DNA of 47,519 bases. Origin: Victivallales bacterium (GTDB lineage Bacteria; Verrucomicrobiota; Lentisphaeria; Victivallales; UBA1829). The stretch lies in NCBI GenBank assembly GCA_016285345.1, contig JAEEQN010000022.1, positions 1-47,519 of the forward strand, given 5' to 3'. This document shows positions 47,319 through 47,519 of the stretch, piece after piece. Made by a program: the position numbers and the translations under genes. The notes below the pieces were generated by a model. It searched no databases and was not told the DNA's origin. It saw only the letters and a list, made by a program, of their open reading frames with translations. How positions within the stretch are numbered: the first letter of the stretch is position 1; each line of letters opens with the position of its first letter.

Positions 47319-47519
47319 TTACGGTTCGATTTCAAATGGTTCGGGGTCGAATGCTTCGCGGCTGATCCGCAGACGCCAGCTGGTCATCAGCTCAGGTCTG
47401 CCCTCCTCCACGCGCAGGATGATGTAGGAATAGAACGGCAGCGCATGGTCGCGGTCGTAGTCCGACGGCTTTGCGGGATGGTCCGGGTGGGAGTGGTGGA
47501 ACCCGACGAGCTCGAGTCC
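47319..47519 (-). CDS. JAMM/MPN+ metalloprotease (Mec-like), 5' end beyond the window
   Basis: Only the last 66 residues are inside the window; the frame enters from the right edge. It contains VGFHHSHPDHPAKPSDYDRD, which fits the zinc motif His-x-His-Pro...Ser-x2-Asp of JAMM proteases, followed by LPFYSYIILRVEEGRPELM, typical of the bacterial Mov34/MPN/PAD-1 family linked to ThiS/MoaD carriers. The upstream Glu of the motif is outside the window. Homologues such as Mec release cysteine from CysO, and others remove residues after the carrier GG. Either role fits the GGR carrier gene next door. Confidence 0.88.
   Translation of the reverse strand, partial: GLELVGFHHSHPDHPAKPSDYDRDHALPFYSYIILRVEEGRPELMTSWRLRISREAFDPEPFEIEP

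Overview
The window looks like a chromosomal segment of a GC-rich, Gram-negative, probably anaerobic bacterium. The Gram-negative call rests on a complete BamA with five POTRA domains and the VRGF motif, several lipoproteins and signal-peptide exported enzymes. The anaerobic lifestyle is suggested by a TM1266-type [FeFe]-hydrogenase regulator. Two PL11 rhamnogalacturonan lyases, a GH31 and a GH30 point to plant polysaccharide use. Together with a VPLPA/PEP-CTERM-like surface protein, this fits the Lentisphaerota/Victivallis side of the PVC superphylum; the lineage is inferred, not proven. Readable promoters share a TTGACT-N16/17-TATATT pattern.

Layout. 1-7037 (+): housekeeping run rplY(partial)-pth-rpsF-ssb-rpsR-rplI-dnaB-bamA. 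7284-10098 (+): a lipoprotein, YicC-type RNase and a first serine acetyltransferase. 10211-19567 (-): GH31 glycosidase; a TPR membrane protein coupled to a CTERM-anchored protein; an ECF sigma/anti-sigma pair; nadD-rsfS-acidic protein. 19872-21227 (+): CCA-adding enzyme. 21303-25261 (-): tandem PL11 lyases behind one strong promoter. 25436-31889 (+): OppD-like ATPase, TPR protein, mutL, nadE, prepilin peptidase. 32070-36846 (+): WecA/TagO-like transferase, a 718-residue unknown membrane protein, DUF805 protein, TM1266-like regulator, small membrane protein. 36982-38535 (+): GH30. 38713-38790: tRNA-Pro(GGG), followed by about 1.1 kb of gene-free, repeat-rich DNA.

39878-47519 is a sulfur/cysteine island and the most notable part. 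On + are a cystathionine synthase/lyase and a MalY/PatB C-S lyase behind a long structured leader. Converging on - is an operon (in transcription order) of a JAMM/MPN+ metalloprotease (cut by the window edge), a ThiS/MoaD-like ubiquitin-fold sulfur carrier ending in Gly-Gly-Arg, an E1-like ThiF/MoeB-rhodanese fusion, a family 2A encapsulin shell protein, a SufS-type cysteine desulfurase with a ~130-residue disordered N-terminal extension (the expected cargo-loading tail), and a second serine acetyltransferase. Inferred model: the desulfurase is packed inside the protein shell, where it releases or stores sulfur from cysteine; the rhodanese-E1 moves sulfur onto the carrier after the protease trims its terminal Arg; and the acetyltransferase supplies O-acetylserine so that the thiocarboxylate can be used to rebuild cysteine, with cysteine recovered by the same protease, as in the CysO-Mec-CysM route.

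A hairpin-forming repeat family (three members: 19.6, 39.3 and 42.2 kb) and an 11-bp repeat system after the tRNA are the main non-coding structures not explained by genes.
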